The notes: generated by a model from the letters alone, not told the origin. 64,000 bases of DNA from Thiomonas arsenitoxydans (GCF_000253115.1 NC_014145.1:1178001-1242000); one strand, 5' to 3'; positions 53,178 to 63,451 are shown, counted from the first letter of the stretch. Made by a program: numbers and translations.

Positions 53178-53690
53178 TCAGTGATTGTCCGCCTTGATGC
53201 CCGACAGCCGGTCCATGAGCGCAAACATCACGCCGGAAAACACCAGCACCAGATGGATGGCGATGGCCCACGCCATGTCGTCACGGCTGGCTTGGCGCAC
53301 ATTGATGAAATATTTGAGCAGTTCGACCCCCGAGATTGCCACGATGGAGCCGATGAGCTTGAGCTTCAGATCGGAAAAGGTGACGTGGCCCATCCAGCTG
53401 GGGCGGTCTTCGTGGCCGCCGGTGTCGATCTTGGAGACGAAGTTCTCGTAGCCGGCAAAAATGATGATGATCAGCAGATTGGCCACCAGGGCGATGTCCA
53501 CCAAAGACAGAATGGCCAGCATGGCCTCGCCGCCCGTGCCGGAAAACACCACGGACACCGCGCCGACGAAGGTTTTGACAAACTTCACCAGCAGCAAAAC
53601 GATGCCCAGCACCAGGCCGATATAGAACGGCGCCAGCAGCCAGCGGCTGCCGAAAATCAGAACTTCCAGAGCATGTTCGACGCGTTTCAT
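53178..53690 (-). CDS. UPF0114/YqhA family membrane protein
   Basis: A 170-residue protein with four hydrophobic helices, matching the YqhA (TIGR00645/UPF0114) family: RVEHALEVLIFGSRWLLAPFYIGLVLGI at the start and DLKLKLIGSIVAISGVELLKYFI in the middle. Function not known; some relatives are proposed to bind c-di-GMP or c-di-AMP, which this sequence does not itself show. It lies downstream of metG on the same strand. Confidence 0.87.
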   Translation of the reverse strand: MKRVEHALEVLIFGSRWLLAPFYIGLVLGIVLLLVKFVKTFVGAVSVVFSGTGGEAMLAILSLVDIALVANLLIIIIFAGYENFVSKIDTGGHEDRPSWMGHVTFSDLKLKLIGSIVAISGVELLKYFINVRQASRDDMAWAIAIHLVLVFSGVMFALMDRLSGIKADNH

Positions 53691-53744
53691 GAGGGCTTTG
53701 CCAAAAGGAGAGACGGAGATGCGCGCGACTGTAACGAGGCTGCG

Positions 53745-55910
53745 TTACCGCACCCGCATGCCGGGCTGCGCTCCCGTATGCGGTTCGAGAATGTAGAGGC
53801 CGGGCTGCGCCTTTTCGTCGGCGGCGCTGGCGGCCAGCACCATGCCTTCGCTCAGGCCGAACTTCATTTTGCGCGGCGCGAGGTTGGCCACCAGTACGGT
53901 GAGCTTGCCGATCAGGTCTTCAGGCTTGTAGGCGCTGGAGATGCCGGAGAACACATTGCGGGTGCGCGGCTGGCCGTCGGGCGTGGTTTCGCCCACGTCG
54001 AGGGTGAGGCGCAGCAGTTTGGTCGAGCCTTCCACAGCTTCGGCATGGGCGATGCGAGCAATGCGCAGATCGATTTTGGCGAAGTCGTCGATGGTGATGA
54101 AGGGGTCTTGCGTGGCGTCGGCAGTCGGTGCTGTGGGCGTCATGGCTTGGGCGGCGGGCTTGGCAACTGGCTTGGCAAGGACGGGCGCTGCGGGCGGATC
54201 GGTCTCGAACAGGGCGTCGAGGCGCTTGGGGTCGATGCGGTGCATCAGGTGCTGATAGGGTGCGGCGTGTTGCGGCAGTTCGGTGGCGTCGCTCCAGACG
54301 AAATCGCGCTCCAGCCCGAACAGCTCGCGCGCCACGCGAGCGGTGAGCGCGGGCAGCACCGGGCTGAGCATGACCGACAGCAGCCAGAACCCGGCCAAGG
54401 CCTGCGAGCAGGCGTCTTGCAGCTCGGCGCGGCGGGCTTCGTCTTTCGCCAGAATCCAGGGCTGGGCGGCGTCGAACGCGGTGTTGATGCGGTCGGCGTA
54501 GGCCATGATTTCGCGCAGCGCACGGGCGTATTCGCGCGCTTCGAAAGCAGCGGCCACGTCGTCGGCGAGGGCCTTTGCGGCGTCGCGCAAATCGCCGGTG
54601 TTGTGGGCATAACCCAGCTTGCCGTCGAAGTATTGGCTGATGAATTTGGCGGCGCGGCTGGCGATGTTGACGTATTTGCCGATCAGGTCGCTGTTGACCC
54701 GGGCGACGAAATCTTCCGGCGTGAAGTCCACGTCTTCCACCCGCGCGGTCAGCTTGGCGGCGAGGTAATAGCGCAGCCACTCAGGGTTGAGGCCGATGTC
54801 GAGATACTTCAGCGGCGAGATGCCGGTGCCCCGGCTTTTGCTCATCTTCTCGCCGCCGACAGTGACAAAACCGTGCACATTGATCTGGCTCGGAGTCTTG
54901 CGGCCCGAGAAGTGCAGCATGGCCGGCCAGAACAGGGTGTGGAAGTAGACGATGTCCTTGCCGATGAAATGCACCTGCTCCACCGCCGGATCGGCGACGA
55001 AGGCGTCGAAACTCTGGGCGGTGCGCGAGGGCGCGTGCCAGTGCTGTGCGGCCTGCCCCTTGTCGAAATGGTTTTTCAGGCTGGCGAGGTAGCCGATGGG
55101 GGCGTCGAGCCAGACGTAGAAGTATTTGCCCGGCGCGTCGGGAATTTCGATGCCGAAGTAGGGCGCGTCGCGCGAGATGTCCCAGTCGGCCAGGCCGCCG
55201 TGGCCGTTTTCGTCGGTGGTGAACCACTCGCGCACCTTGTTGAGCACTTCGGTTTGCAGATGCGGCTGACCGTGGGCGTTGGCGGCCTGCGTCCAGTCGC
55301 GCAAATAGTCGGCGCAGCGGTCGGACGAGAGCTGAAAGAAGTAGTGCTCGCTCTTGCGCAACTCGGGCGTGGCGCCGGAAAGTGTGGAATAAGGGTGCTT
55401 GAGTTCGGTGGGCGCGTACACCGCCCCGCATACCTCGCAGGCGTCGCCGTACTGATCGGCCGCGCCGCACTTGGGGCACTGCCCTTTGATGTAGCGGTCG
55501 GGCAGGAACATGCCCTTGACCGGATCGAAAAACTGCTCGATGTCGCGCATCGCAATCAGGCCGTTCTTGCGCAGCGCGCGGTAGATGTCCTGCGCGAGTT
55601 GATGGTTTTCCGGCGCGTCGGTGTTGTGCCAGTTGTCGAAGCGGATGTGAAAGCCGTCGAGGTATTGCGCCCGCCCGGCGGCGATGTCGGCGACGAACTG
55701 CTGCGGCGTCTCGCCCGCCTTCTCGGCGGCGATCATGATGGGCGCGCCGTGGGCATCGTCGGCTCCGACGAAGTGCACCTCGTGGCCCTGCATGCGCTGA
55801 AAGCGCACCCAGGTGTCGGCCTGGATGTATTCCATGATGTGGCCGATGTGGAACGGGCCGTTGGCGTAGGGCAGGGCGGTGGTGACGAAGAATCGGCGCT
55901 TGGAAGTCAT
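53745..55910 (-). CDS. metG: Methionyl-tRNA synthetase
   Basis: A 721-residue class I synthetase. HIGH-type signature [20 protein letters not shown] near residue 14; zinc knuckle CPKC...CEVC (~residues 145-165); KMSKS motif [10 protein letters not shown] (~residue 355); and a C-terminal tRNA-binding OB-fold domain ([27 protein letters not shown]..., from ~615) joined by an Ala/Pro-rich linker. Large proteobacterial type with the dimerising OB-fold. Confidence 0.97.
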   Translation of the reverse strand: MTSKRRFFVTTALPYANGPFHIGHIMEYIQADTWVRFQRMQGHEVHFVGADDAHGAPIMIAAEKAGETPQQFVADIAAGRAQYLDGFHIRFDNWHNTDAPENHQLAQDIYRALRKNGLIAMRDIEQFFDPVKGMFLPDRYIKGQCPKCGAADQYGDACEVCGAVYAPTELKHPYSTLSGATPELRKSEHYFFQLSSDRCADYLRDWTQAANAHGQPHLQTEVLNKVREWFTTDENGHGGLADWDISRDAPYFGIEIPDAPGKYFYVWLDAPIGYLASLKNHFDKGQAAQHWHAPSRTAQSFDAFVADPAVEQVHFIGKDIVYFHTLFWPAMLHFSGRKTPSQINVHGFVTVGGEKMSKSRGTGISPLKYLDIGLNPEWLRYYLAAKLTARVEDVDFTPEDFVARVNSDLIGKYVNIASRAAKFISQYFDGKLGYAHNTGDLRDAAKALADDVAAAFEAREYARALREIMAYADRINTAFDAAQPWILAKDEARRAELQDACSQALAGFWLLSVMLSPVLPALTARVARELFGLERDFVWSDATELPQHAAPYQHLMHRIDPKRLDALFETDPPAAPVLAKPVAKPAAQAMTPTAPTADATQDPFITIDDFAKIDLRIARIAHAEAVEGSTKLLRLTLDVGETTPDGQPRTRNVFSGISSAYKPEDLIGKLTVLVANLAPRKMKFGLSEGMVLAASAADEKAQPGLYILEPHTGAQPGMRVR

Positions 55911-55980
55911 GGTGAACGGGGTGGAGTGCGCCCGGCCGGGAGTGCCGGGGCGTGCGGGCGTTGCCGCGCAAACGGCTATT

Positions 55981-58071
55981 TTAGGTGGCGACGGGCGAAA
56001 GGATTTGACGCGACAACTGGGCGATCGTGCGCCCTTCCGCTTCCACCTCGCGCAGGCGGCGCTCGATCGGGGTGTCGATGGCGCCGGTTTCGGCCGCTTC
56101 GATGCACGTCGCCTGCCCGTCTAGACCGAGACAGCCTTGCAACAGGGCTAGGGTGTGGCGCAGGCGGGCCTGCTCGGCGGCAGACAGCACCCGGTCGCCG
56201 CGCTGCGCCCTGAGCACGCGCAAGGTGGCGAGGTGGGCGCTGAGCAGATCGCTGTGGGCGATGAACGCGGCGAGTTCGCGCCGCATGAGCTGATGCTGAC
56301 GCGGCTCTTCCAGCATGCGGGCGTGCAGGCCGCCCACGGCGGCGAGCGCGTCTTGAATGCGCTTGCGCTCGCGGCGGTAGTTCAGGTCGCTGACCTGCTG
56401 CGGGTCGAGCACGGCCCGCGCATAGCCCAGCGCGGCGCGCTGCAGGGCATCGACCTGGCGGCGCAGATCGTTGGCCTCCCACCTGGGCAGCACAAAGCTG
56501 AAAGCCCAGGCCAGCGCCGCACCAATCAGCGTGTCTTGCAGGCGCTGGGTGACCAGAAACTGGGTGCCCGGCTCCAGCAAGGCCACGAGCAGCAGGGCGT
56601 TGACGCTGGCGAACAGGGCGGTGAAGCGGTAGTTGAGAGTGATGAAGGTGCGCGCAAAGGCCAGGGAGACAAACACCCCCAGCGTCATCACCCCCAACGA
56701 CGGGTGGGTGGAGAGCAGGGCCGCAACCAGGATGCAGCCCAGAAGCGTGCCCAGCACACGGTCTTTGATGCGCTGGCGGGTGACGCTGTAATTCGGCCGC
56801 AGAATCACGCCGATGGTCAGCAACACCCAGTAGTCATGCGGGTGATAGGGCAGGGCGCGCAGCACCAACTCGCCTGCGAACAAGGCCAGCGCTAGACGGA
56901 TGGCATAACGCAGGATAGGTGATTCAAAGCGGATGGATTGCCACAGCGCGTTCGGGTCGTAGCGCAGCGGGCTGAGAAAGGCCTGCAGATCCATACCCTG
57001 CAGTGGATCGGGCTGAGTCGGCGACCCGACGGGTTTTTCTTGAGCGAGCAGATCGCTGATGCGCTGAAACTTGTCGGCACTGGCGCGCAAGGCCATGCGG
57101 GCCTGCTCGAATTCGGCGCTGGGCTGGCTGGGCTGCAGGGTGGCGAGTGCATGCTCGATGGTTTGCGCGCAGGGCAGGTGGGCCGGCAGGGTGTTGGCCG
57201 GCCTGCCGCGCAACAAGGCGTCGGCGCGCTGGTCGAGGGCATTGCCGATGCGCTGCGCCCAGTCGCGCAGCGCATCGGGCACGGGCGTGGCGTCGAACTG
57301 CTTGAGAATCAGGTCGCCATCGGTCTGGCCGGCCAGCAGGGCTTCGTTGACCTCCAGCAGCAGAATCAGCCGCGCCGCCAGGGCGCGATCCGCCGCGGTG
57401 CGCACATCCCGCAGCACGATGTCGCGCGTGTTCTGCAAGGTGTCGTTGATCGCGGTGAGTTGCGCTACCGCGCCGCTCAATCCAGAAGACTGCCCGCCGA
57501 AGTGATTCGCCAGCCAATGCGCAAACTGTCCCAACTGCGCCAGCAACTCGGCCAACGCCTGCTCTTTGGTTCGCCGACGCAGCCAGCGCGCCAGCAGCAG
57601 GGCATAGGCGGTGTAGAGCAATGCGCCGATGAAAAACAGCGCCACGGCCGCCGCCAGTTGCACCGGGCCTTGCAATGGCGGAGAACCCACGGTGATGACC
57701 GAAATGAACAGCACGCTGAAACTCATCGCCAGCGCCCGCTTGCCCCACACGGCGATCAACCCGCTGATAAAACCCAGCACGGGAATGAGCACGATCTGCA
57801 CCGCAGGCCACCACAGGCTGGCGCCGACCAGCGCGAAGGCAACCGTGCTCGCCACGCTGGTAAACAACAACTCCACACGCTTGACCCGGGTGGGCGCCGG
57901 GTTGTCGGCGAAGCAGACGGTGAGCGCGCCGCTGCCCAGGGCGATCGCAGGGCCCAAGCCCGCGATTGCGTAAGTCACCAAGCCGAACAGGGCGACGCCC
58001 ACGGCCGACACCAGCCCGCTAGTGAAGTAGCGGCCGTGGAGCAATACGAGGACTTGTCGCGGTGTCAGCAT
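55981..58071 (-). CDS. yccS: YccS/FUSC-family integral membrane protein
   Basis: A 696-residue membrane protein of the YccS/FUSC group (related to aromatic acid exporters). There are N-terminal (~residues 15-150) and C-terminal (~residues 385-520) six-helix hydrophobic blocks, each followed by a soluble alpha-helical stretch. [26 protein letters not shown] is the FUSC signature. Substrate unknown; a role in toxic organic acid or solute efflux is inference from the family. It lies upstream of metG on the same strand and is divergent from panE. Confidence 0.85.
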   Translation of the reverse strand: MLTPRQVLVLLHGRYFTSGLVSAVGVALFGLVTYAIAGLGPAIALGSGALTVCFADNPAPTRVKRVELLFTSVASTVAFALVGASLWWPAVQIVLIPVLGFISGLIAVWGKRALAMSFSVLFISVITVGSPPLQGPVQLAAAVALFFIGALLYTAYALLLARWLRRRTKEQALAELLAQLGQFAHWLANHFGGQSSGLSGAVAQLTAINDTLQNTRDIVLRDVRTAADRALAARLILLLEVNEALLAGQTDGDLILKQFDATPVPDALRDWAQRIGNALDQRADALLRGRPANTLPAHLPCAQTIEHALATLQPSQPSAEFEQARMALRASADKFQRISDLLAQEKPVGSPTQPDPLQGMDLQAFLSPLRYDPNALWQSIRFESPILRYAIRLALALFAGELVLRALPYHPHDYWVLLTIGVILRPNYSVTRQRIKDRVLGTLLGCILVAALLSTHPSLGVMTLGVFVSLAFARTFITLNYRFTALFASVNALLLVALLEPGTQFLVTQRLQDTLIGAALAWAFSFVLPRWEANDLRRQVDALQRAALGYARAVLDPQQVSDLNYRRERKRIQDALAAVGGLHARMLEEPRQHQLMRRELAAFIAHSDLLSAHLATLRVLRAQRGDRVLSAAEQARLRHTLALLQGCLGLDGQATCIEAAETGAIDTPIERRLREVEAEGRTIAQLSRQILSPVAT

Positions 58072-58151
58072 GGGAGGAGTTTTTTGCGTGCTATTGTCGT
58101 TGGAGAGTTGTCTATTTGCGCACGGCTGAACGTGCTACGAGGAGCAAGAGC

Positions 58152-59156
58152 ATGGCATCCCCCTGGAAAATTCTGGTTGTTGGCGCAGGCGCCGTGGGCG
58201 GTACGCTGGCCGTTCGGCTTGCGGCAGCCGGACACACGGTCAGCGTGCTGGCGCGTGGTGCGCATCTGCAGGCGATTCAGCGCGCCGGGCTGTGTCTGGA
58301 AGACCCGCAAGAGCGGGTTTGTGTCGAGGTGCAGGCCAGCGACGATCTGGCCGATTTCGCGCCGCAAGATCTCGTGATTCTGGGCCTGAAGGCGCATCAA
58401 CTCGGCCCCGTTCTGCCGCAGCTTCGCCCTTTGCTGCATGCCGATACGGTTGTGCTGCCCGCCATCAACGGCGTGCCCTGGTGGTATTTCCACGCCGACA
58501 CCAGCCCGCAGGCGCGCACGGCGCAGGGGCGCACCGCGCATCTGGAAAGCATCGACCCCGGTGGCCGCTTGCTGGGCGCCATCGACCCGGCGCATCTCGT
58601 GGGCTGCGTCGTGCACGCCAGCGCCGAGGTGGCCAGCCCCGGCGTGATACGCGGCAATGGGCAATACCGCTATGTGATCGGCGAACCCACACACACGCGC
58701 AGCCCACGCGTGCAGGCGCTGGCCGACCTCTTGCGTGCGGCGGGCTGCGAGCCGGAAGTCACCGACCGCATCCGCGACGCTATCTGGATGAAACTCGTCG
58801 GCAATGCCACCTTCAACCCGGTGGCCGCGCTGACGCGAGCGCGCATGAACGCCATCTGCGACAACCCCGAACTCGTCGCCCTCATCCGCGACGGCATGGC
58901 CGAGATCATGGGCCTGGCGCGGGCCTATGGCTGCGATCCGCTGGTCAGCATCGAGCAGCGCATGGAGATCGCCCGCGGCATCGGCCCGGTGAAAACGTCC
59001 ACCCTGCAAGACCTGGAGCGCGGCCGCGCACTGGAGATCGCCGCCTTGCTGCACGCTCCGCTGGAAATGGCCCGCCTCGCCCACCATCCCATGACCACCC
59101 TGCAAACGCTGAGCGCTCTGTTGGGTGAGCTTGATCGGCAGGTTTGCAAGGCTTGA
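58152..59156 (+). CDS. panE: 2-dehydropantoate 2-reductase
   Basis: PanE reduces ketopantoate to pantoate with NADPH, between PanB and PanC. The 334-residue protein has the Rossmann motif ILVVGAGAVGGTLAVRLAAAGH near its N-terminus, LPAINGVPWWYF with the NGV active region, and the C-terminal helical ketopantoate domain including KLVGNATFNPVAALT (catalytic Lys). The frame is open to 58062; the family N-terminus fits the ATG at 58152. Encoded about 29 kb from panBC. Confidence 0.92.
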   Translation: MASPWKILVVGAGAVGGTLAVRLAAAGHTVSVLARGAHLQAIQRAGLCLEDPQERVCVEVQASDDLADFAPQDLVILGLKAHQLGPVLPQLRPLLHADTVVLPAINGVPWWYFHADTSPQARTAQGRTAHLESIDPGGRLLGAIDPAHLVGCVVHASAEVASPGVIRGNGQYRYVIGEPTHTRSPRVQALADLLRAAGCEPEVTDRIRDAIWMKLVGNATFNPVAALTRARMNAICDNPELVALIRDGMAEIMGLARAYGCDPLVSIEQRMEIARGIGPVKTSTLQDLERGRALEIAALLHAPLEMARLAHHPMTTLQTLSALLGELDRQVCKA

Positions 59157-59164
59157 AGATTGGC

Positions 59165-59190
59165 AAAAAAAAGCCGGTCAGAGACCGGCT
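59165..59190 (-). terminator. Intrinsic terminator for the phasin transcript
   Basis: On the minus strand a perfect 8-bp stem AGCCGGTC, loop TCT, GACCGGCT, followed by a run of eight T (plus-strand A-run 59165-59172). It lies 148 bp after the phasin stop and also near the panE stop on the plus strand. A second perfect hairpin, GGTACC-N5-GGTACC, lies at 59196-59212. Confidence 0.8.
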
Positions 59191-59337
59191 GGAAGGGTAC
59201 CTTTGGGGTACCGAGGAGACAACTGTTTGGGCGATAGGCGGCGCTTTTTGAATCGGCCGCTCAGCCACATGAGCCATCAACGCAGCGTGGGAGCAAAAGT
59301 TGACAAGCCACCACACCGCGAAATAACGGCTGAACGA

Positions 59338-59898
59338 TCAGGCTGCGGCGCGCTTGGCGGCGGTGCGGCTGGTGGTTTGCGCCGCTTTCATTGCGGTGCT
59401 GGTTACGGCGTTCATATTGGCTTCCACTGCTTCGGCGGCCTGCTTGGTGACTTTCTGCACCGAGTCATAGGCGTTGTTGGCAGCGTTCATGGCGCTTTTC
59501 ATCATGGCCACGGCGGTTTCCGAACCGGCCGGGGCATTCTTGGCGGCGGATTCGGCCAGGTCCATGAACTTCTTGTGGGTTTCAGAAATTTGCGACTCGG
59601 CGGTCTTGGCCAATTCGGCCTGGGCGCCAGAGGCAATTTCGTAGGCATGACGTGAGTAGGACAGAACCTTCTCGGCCATCGGCTGCATCCAGCCCGATTG
59701 CAGGGTCGACAGTTCTTGCAGGTCTTTGACCGACAGAAGCGCCATGGTGTGATCGGCGCTTTCTTGCAGCGAGGTCTTGACGGCTTGCATGTTCAGGTCA
59801 ACCAGTTTTTCCATGTTGTCCATGGACTTGGCGGCCAGACCGAAAAAGGTTTCGAACTGGGCTTTTTGTGCTGCGGCGAATTGCTCGGGGGTCATCAT
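59338..59898 (-). CDS. phaP: Phasin (polyhydroxyalkanoate granule-associated protein)
   Basis: A 186-residue helical protein of the phasin-2 family, coating polyhydroxyalkanoate granules. MTPEQFAAAQKAQFETFFGLAAKSMDNMEKLVDLNMQAVK is the conserved N-terminal part; heptad-like helices run to ~150, and the C-terminus is an Ala/Thr/Lys tail with TSRTAAKRAAA. AGGAGAGA precedes the ATG. It has its own terminator downstream and two palindromic sites upstream. Confidence 0.92.
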   Translation of the reverse strand: MMTPEQFAAAQKAQFETFFGLAAKSMDNMEKLVDLNMQAVKTSLQESADHTMALLSVKDLQELSTLQSGWMQPMAEKVLSYSRHAYEIASGAQAELAKTAESQISETHKKFMDLAESAAKNAPAGSETAVAMMKSAMNAANNAYDSVQKVTKQAAEAVEANMNAVTSTAMKAAQTTSRTAAKRAAA

Positions 59899-60013
59899 GA
59901 TGTCTCTCCTGGGTTGAGGGCGTTGGCTGCGGTTGAACTGCTAAAGGGGGCGGCAGCCAACACATTTTGAACCCGCAACGGTGTCACGAAGATGACGGCC
60001 TTCTCAGGTTCAT

Positions 60014-60028
60014 TTGTGCACTGCACAA
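60014..60028. promoter_or_regulatory. 15-bp palindrome TTGTGCA-C-TGCACAA, PhaR-like site
   Basis: Perfect palindrome 116 bp upstream of the phasin start. A related TTGTGCGTTGCAGCAA sequence lies at 60069-60084. Phasin genes are typically repressed by PhaR, which binds TGC/GCA-rich sites such as this; the assignment rests on position and motif only. Confidence 0.5.
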
Positions 60029-60083
60029 TCCATATTGTAGAGATGACTTCTTGAATTGCAAGAAAAATTTGTGCGTTGCAGCA

Positions 60084-60107
60084 AAATTATTGAAATCTCA
60101 ATAATTT
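60084..60107. repeat. AT-rich inverted repeat upstream of phasin
   Basis: AAATTATTGA-AATC-TCAATAATTT, a perfect 10-bp stem with a 4-nt loop, lying between the phasin promoter region and the suhB stop. It may act as a weak bidirectional terminator for suhB (T-run on one side only three bases long) or as an operator. Confidence 0.45.
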
Positions 60108-60122
60108 CAATGAGTTGCCGAT

Positions 60123-61151
60123 CTATTCCTTAGGGCGTTTGGGCTTGTAGACGGAAGGGGGAAGCGACTTTTCGGTTTGCCGCGGCTGGGCAACGTCGCT
60201 GGCTTTGATGCGGCGCGGTGCCGCCTTCACCCGTTTGCTTTCGGGTACGGCCAGAGTGCCCGATTTTTTGTCGGCCGCAGCAGTCATCAGCTCGACTTGA
60301 GCGGCGGTCATAGAGGAATCGGGCTCCGCGCGGCGCCCCGATTCTGATTCTGCTGGGGAGACTTTGGAAAACCGCTGCAACAGGCTGACGATCTGACCAT
60401 AGACGCGGGGCGTGGCGGCGAGCACTTCACCGGTGAAAAGGAAGTCGCCATCGCCGGCAAAATTGCCCACCAGGCCACCGGCCTCGGTGATCAGCAGACT
60501 GCCGGCGGCAATGTCCCAGGGTTTGAGCCCTGTTTCGAAAAATCCGTCGTAGCGCCCCGCAGCCACGTAGGCCAGGTCGATGGCGGCAGCGCCCGGGCGG
60601 CGCAGGCCGACGCAGCGCTGCGCCACGAGCTTGAACATTTCGAGATAGGTGTCGATGTCGTCGTTCTTGCGAAACGGAAACCCGGTGCCGATGAGACTGT
60701 CTTCCAGCCGCACGCGGTTGGAAACGCGGATGCGGCGGCTGTTGAGAAACGCCCCGGCGCCGCGCGTGGCGGTGAAGAGTTCGTCGCGGGTCGGGTCGTA
60801 AACCACGGCCTGTTGCACCACGCCGCGATGGGCCAGTGCGATGGAGACGGCGTACACCGGCATGCCGTGTATGAAGTTGGTGGTGCCATCGAGTGGGTCG
60901 ATGATCCACTGATATTCCGACGAGGCATCGCCGAAGGCGCTACCAGTCTCTTCTCCCAGAATGCCATGCTGCGGATAGGCCTTGAGCAGCACGTCGATGA
61001 TGGCTTGCTCGGCGGCGCGATCGACTTCGGTGACGAAATCGTTGGCGGCTTTTTGCGCGACGCGCAGCAGGTCAATATCGAGACTCGCGCGGTTGATGAT
61101 TTTGCCGGCTTCGCGCGCTGCGCGAACGGCCACATTGAGCATGGGGTGCAT
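60123..61151 (-). CDS. suhB: SuhB-type inositol-1-monophosphatase with basic C-terminal tail
   Basis: A 342-residue protein. The catalytic core (~residues 1-262) has [19 protein letters not shown] and [17 protein letters not shown]. SuhB also acts as a regulator of rRNA antitermination in enterobacteria. The ~80-residue C-terminal extension, rich in Lys/Arg/Pro ([16 protein letters not shown]...YKPKRPKE), is beyond the usual family length. The frame is open to 61295; [16 protein letters not shown] fits the family start. It is divergent from trmJ. Confidence 0.92.
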   Translation of the reverse strand: MHPMLNVAVRAAREAGKIINRASLDIDLLRVAQKAANDFVTEVDRAAEQAIIDVLLKAYPQHGILGEETGSAFGDASSEYQWIIDPLDGTTNFIHGMPVYAVSIALAHRGVVQQAVVYDPTRDELFTATRGAGAFLNSRRIRVSNRVRLEDSLIGTGFPFRKNDDIDTYLEMFKLVAQRCVGLRRPGAAAIDLAYVAAGRYDGFFETGLKPWDIAAGSLLITEAGGLVGNFAGDGDFLFTGEVLAATPRVYGQIVSLLQRFSKVSPAESESGRRAEPDSSMTAAQVELMTAAADKKSGTLAVPESKRVKAAPRRIKASDVAQPRQTEKSLPPSVYKPKRPKE

Positions 61152-61212
61152 GGTGTCCTGAGCGCCAGCAACGACAATGGCGCGAGAAATTTCGGGAAGT
61201 GACAAAGAACAG

Positions 61213-61995
61213 ATGAAAGACGCGCATTTTATCGACGCCGAGGCGGCCGCGTGTGCACCGTCGCTGGATGACACGGTCTTCGTGCTCGTGGGCACCAGTC
61301 ATCCGGGCAATGTGGGCGCCGCGGCGCGCGCCCTCAAGAACATGGGTTTCGCCAACCTGCGGCTGGTCGCTCCGCGCTTTGCCGATGTGCTCACACAGCC
61401 CGAAACCCTGGCTTTCGCCAGCGGCGCGGAAGATGTGCTGAAGACTGCGCAAGTGCACGGAGAACTGGGTGACGCCGTGGCGGACTGCGGCGTGGTCGTG
61501 GCGCTGTCGGCGCGGGTGCGCGATTTCGGCCCTCCGCTGCACACGCCGGAGTGGTTGCCCCAACTGGCGCAGCGAAGTGCGGAGCAGGGGCGGCGCGTGG
61601 CGTTTGTTTTCGGTAGCGAACGCTTCGGGCTGAGCAACGCCGACGTGTATCGCTGCGATGCCCTGCTGAGCATTCCCGCCAATCCGGCCTACACCTCGCT
61701 CAATCTCGCGCAGGCGGTGCAGGTCATCGCGTGGGAGTGGCGTAAAGAGGTCGGGCTGCATGCGGTGCAGCCTGCGCAGACCGAAAGCGTGGCGGCGACG
61801 GCGGGAGAGGTGCAGGGGATGCTGGCGCATGTCGAGCAGGCTTTGCTGGCCTTGGAGGTGCTCGACCCCAACGCGCCGCGCAAACTGCTGCCGAGGTTGC
61901 AGCGTCTGGCTTCGCGAGCAGAACTCACGCGCGACGAAGTGCAGATTTTGCGCGGGGTGTGCACCGCCGTACTGCGCAAAGTGCCGAAGGGCTGA
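61213..61995 (+). CDS. trmJ: tRNA (cytidine/uridine-2'-O-)-methyltransferase
   Basis: A ~260-residue SPOUT-class RNA methyltransferase that modifies position 32 of tRNAs. [25 protein letters not shown] is the family's N-terminal motif, and [30 protein letters not shown] (partly quoted) with [15 protein letters not shown] is the knotted SAM site. The frame starts at ATG 61177; the internal ATG at 61213 ([10 protein letters not shown]) gives the better family fit. Divergent from suhB. Confidence 0.9.
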   Translation: MKDAHFIDAEAAACAPSLDDTVFVLVGTSHPGNVGAAARALKNMGFANLRLVAPRFADVLTQPETLAFASGAEDVLKTAQVHGELGDAVADCGVVVALSARVRDFGPPLHTPEWLPQLAQRSAEQGRRVAFVFGSERFGLSNADVYRCDALLSIPANPAYTSLNLAQAVQVIAWEWRKEVGLHAVQPAQTESVAATAGEVQGMLAHVEQALLALEVLDPNAPRKLLPRLQRLASRAELTRDEVQILRGVCTAVLRKVPKG

Positions 61996-62065
61996 TGCCG
62001 CGGCATGGAAAATCAGGGTTCAATACACTGACCTTTCCCTTCACTAGCTGTAAAGCGACCGATCC

Positions 62066-62833
62066 ATGCTGCAACGATTGCGTGAGACCATCCAGATCAT
62101 CTTGGAGCGCGACCCTGCCGCGCGTTCGACCTGGGAGGTTGTCACCTGTTATCCGGGCCTGCACGCCTTGCTGTTTCACAGCATGGCGCATGCCTGCTGG
62201 AAGCGCGGCTGGCACTGGCTCGGGCGGTGGATTTCGCACTGGGGGCGCTGGCTCACCGGCATCGAGATTCATCCCGGCGCCACCATTGGTCGGCGCGTGT
62301 TCATCGACCACGGCATGGGCGTGGTCATCGGTGAAACGGCGGAAATCGGCGACGACTGCACCATCTACCAAGGCGTGACGCTGGGCGGCACCTCGCTCTA
62401 TAAGGGCGCCAAACGGCACCCCACTCTGGAAGCGGGCGTGGTGGTCGGCGCCGGGGCGCAAGTGCTCGGCGGCTTCACCGTGGGCGAGGGCGCGCGCATC
62501 GGCTCGAACGCGGTGGTCGTCAAGGCGGTTCCAGCCGGGGCGACCGCTGTGGGCAACCCCGCGCGCATCCTCCAGAAAGAAGTGGATCAGCAGCGCGAGG
62601 CCACGGCAGCGCGCATGGGGTTTTCCGCCTATGCCGTCACTCAGAACGGCGACGACCCGCAATCACGCGCGGTGCTCGGGTTGATCGACCATGCCGCGCA
62701 GCTCGAACATCAGGTCGCGCTGCTCTGGCAAGCGCTTGAGCGTCACGGCGTTTGCCCGGCCGAGACCTGTCCGCCCGAGGCGCTGCGCACCGAGCATTTC
62801 GATAAAGCCAAGCTGGAAAAACTGGTGGAGTGA
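62066..62833 (+). CDS. cysE: Serine O-acetyltransferase
   Basis: CysE makes O-acetylserine for cysteine synthesis. The 255-residue protein has a shortened N-terminal helical region and the left-handed beta-helix of hexapeptide repeats: [33 protein letters not shown]...[32 protein letters not shown] (partly quoted); the C-terminus carries an added ~60-residue helical tail. Lies 70 bp after trmJ. Confidence 0.94.
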   Translation: MLQRLRETIQIILERDPAARSTWEVVTCYPGLHALLFHSMAHACWKRGWHWLGRWISHWGRWLTGIEIHPGATIGRRVFIDHGMGVVIGETAEIGDDCTIYQGVTLGGTSLYKGAKRHPTLEAGVVVGAGAQVLGGFTVGEGARIGSNAVVVKAVPAGATAVGNPARILQKEVDQQREATAARMGFSAYAVTQNGDDPQSRAVLGLIDHAAQLEHQVALLWQALERHGVCPAETCPPEALRTEHFDKAKLEKLVE

Positions 62834-62852
62834 AGGCGCAGGGGTGCGCCTT
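62833..62852 (+). terminator. Possible weak terminator after cysE
   Basis: AAGGCGCA-GGGG-TGCGCCTT, a perfect 8-bp stem overlapping the cysE stop, but with no T-run (TTGCGCG follows). It may stop transcription by hairpin alone or with Rho; or it may only protect the mRNA end. Confidence 0.35.
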
Positions 62853-62873
62853 GCGCGCAGGATGATCGCCGCG

Positions 62874-63020
62874 TCAATGCCGATGAAGAGCGCGACGGTC
62901 GCGCAGCATGTGCTCCAGCTCATTCAGGCTGGTTGTACGCACGGCAAAAAGTCGGATCGTTTCGGCAGAGCTGCCGTTTGAGCCGAAGAAGAAATTGAGA
63001 ATTTGTTTCACTATGCCCAT
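62874..63020 (-). CDS. Possible 48-residue protein
   Basis: Open frame MGIVKQILNFFFGSNGSSAETIRLFAVRTTSLNELEHMLRDRRALHRH with protein-like composition (amphipathic start, charged helix at the end). It has no recognised family and only a weak ribosome-binding site. Minus strand, opposite to cysE and the following lipoprotein. Confidence 0.35.
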   Translation of the reverse strand: MGIVKQILNFFFGSNGSSAETIRLFAVRTTSLNELEHMLRDRRALHRH

Positions 63021-63144
63021 GATGGCACCGATGTAAGTCTAGGGTTAACCCGCATTCTAAGGGGCGCCAGGTTTTTTTTGCTCGGCTGCCCCCTCGAGGG
63101 GGAGACCGCTCCGTGCGCAATGGGCGATGAAAAGGAACCGACTC

Positions 63145-63279
63145 ATGAGACTTTTGATCTGGCTCACGCTGGCCTGTCTTTGTCTGAGCGCTTGCGCTGC
63201 GCCTGGGGCGTCGGCTGATCATCATTCCGGCGTGATCCTTTACGGTGAACTGGACGAGGGCATCCAAATCCATCCTTAG
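63145..63279 (+). CDS. Small probable lipoprotein (44 residues)
   Basis: MRLLIWLTLACLCLSACAAPGASADHHSGV...: a short basic N-terminus, a hydrophobic segment and a lipobox LSAC (Cys-17) followed by a ~27-residue mature peptide ending ILYGELDEGIQIHP. AAGGAA lies 9 bp upstream. It is too short for standard gene calls but has a complete signal. Function unknown. Confidence 0.6.
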   Translation: MRLLIWLTLACLCLSACAAPGASADHHSGVILYGELDEGIQIHP

Positions 63280-63327
63280 AACCGACCACAGCATTATGTT
63301 AGGCCGATGAGCGGCTGCCTGATTGGC

Positions 63328-63341
63328 ATGATCTAGATCAA
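63328..63341. promoter_or_regulatory. FNR/ANR-like box upstream of the chemoreceptor gene
   Basis: ATGATCTAGATCAA matches the FNR consensus TTGAT-N4-ATCAA at 9 of 10 positions. It lies 111 bp before the chemoreceptor start codon. Two further palindromes follow: TATCTAGATA (63384-63393) and ATATTCGAATAT (63391-63402). Confidence 0.55.
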
Positions 63342-63451
63342 ACTATTGTGCGATGCGCCTCAAGCGCGAGCCTTGGGGGCCGTTATCTAGATATTCGAAT
63401 ATGCCGCGTGTCATGCAGAAAAAGTTCTCCAGCATGCGGCTTTGAGGAGTC

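Noticed and set aside
53160..56213. A 1017-codon open frame on the plus strand
   Set aside because: It lies opposite YqhA, metG and yccS, whose sequences match known families in full. Its own translation is Gly/Ala/Val/His-rich with no family motif; long antisense frames are common in GC-rich genes.
59196..59212. Second hairpin GGTACC-N5-GGTACC as an independent terminator
   Set aside because: No T-run on either strand; reported only alongside the real terminator.
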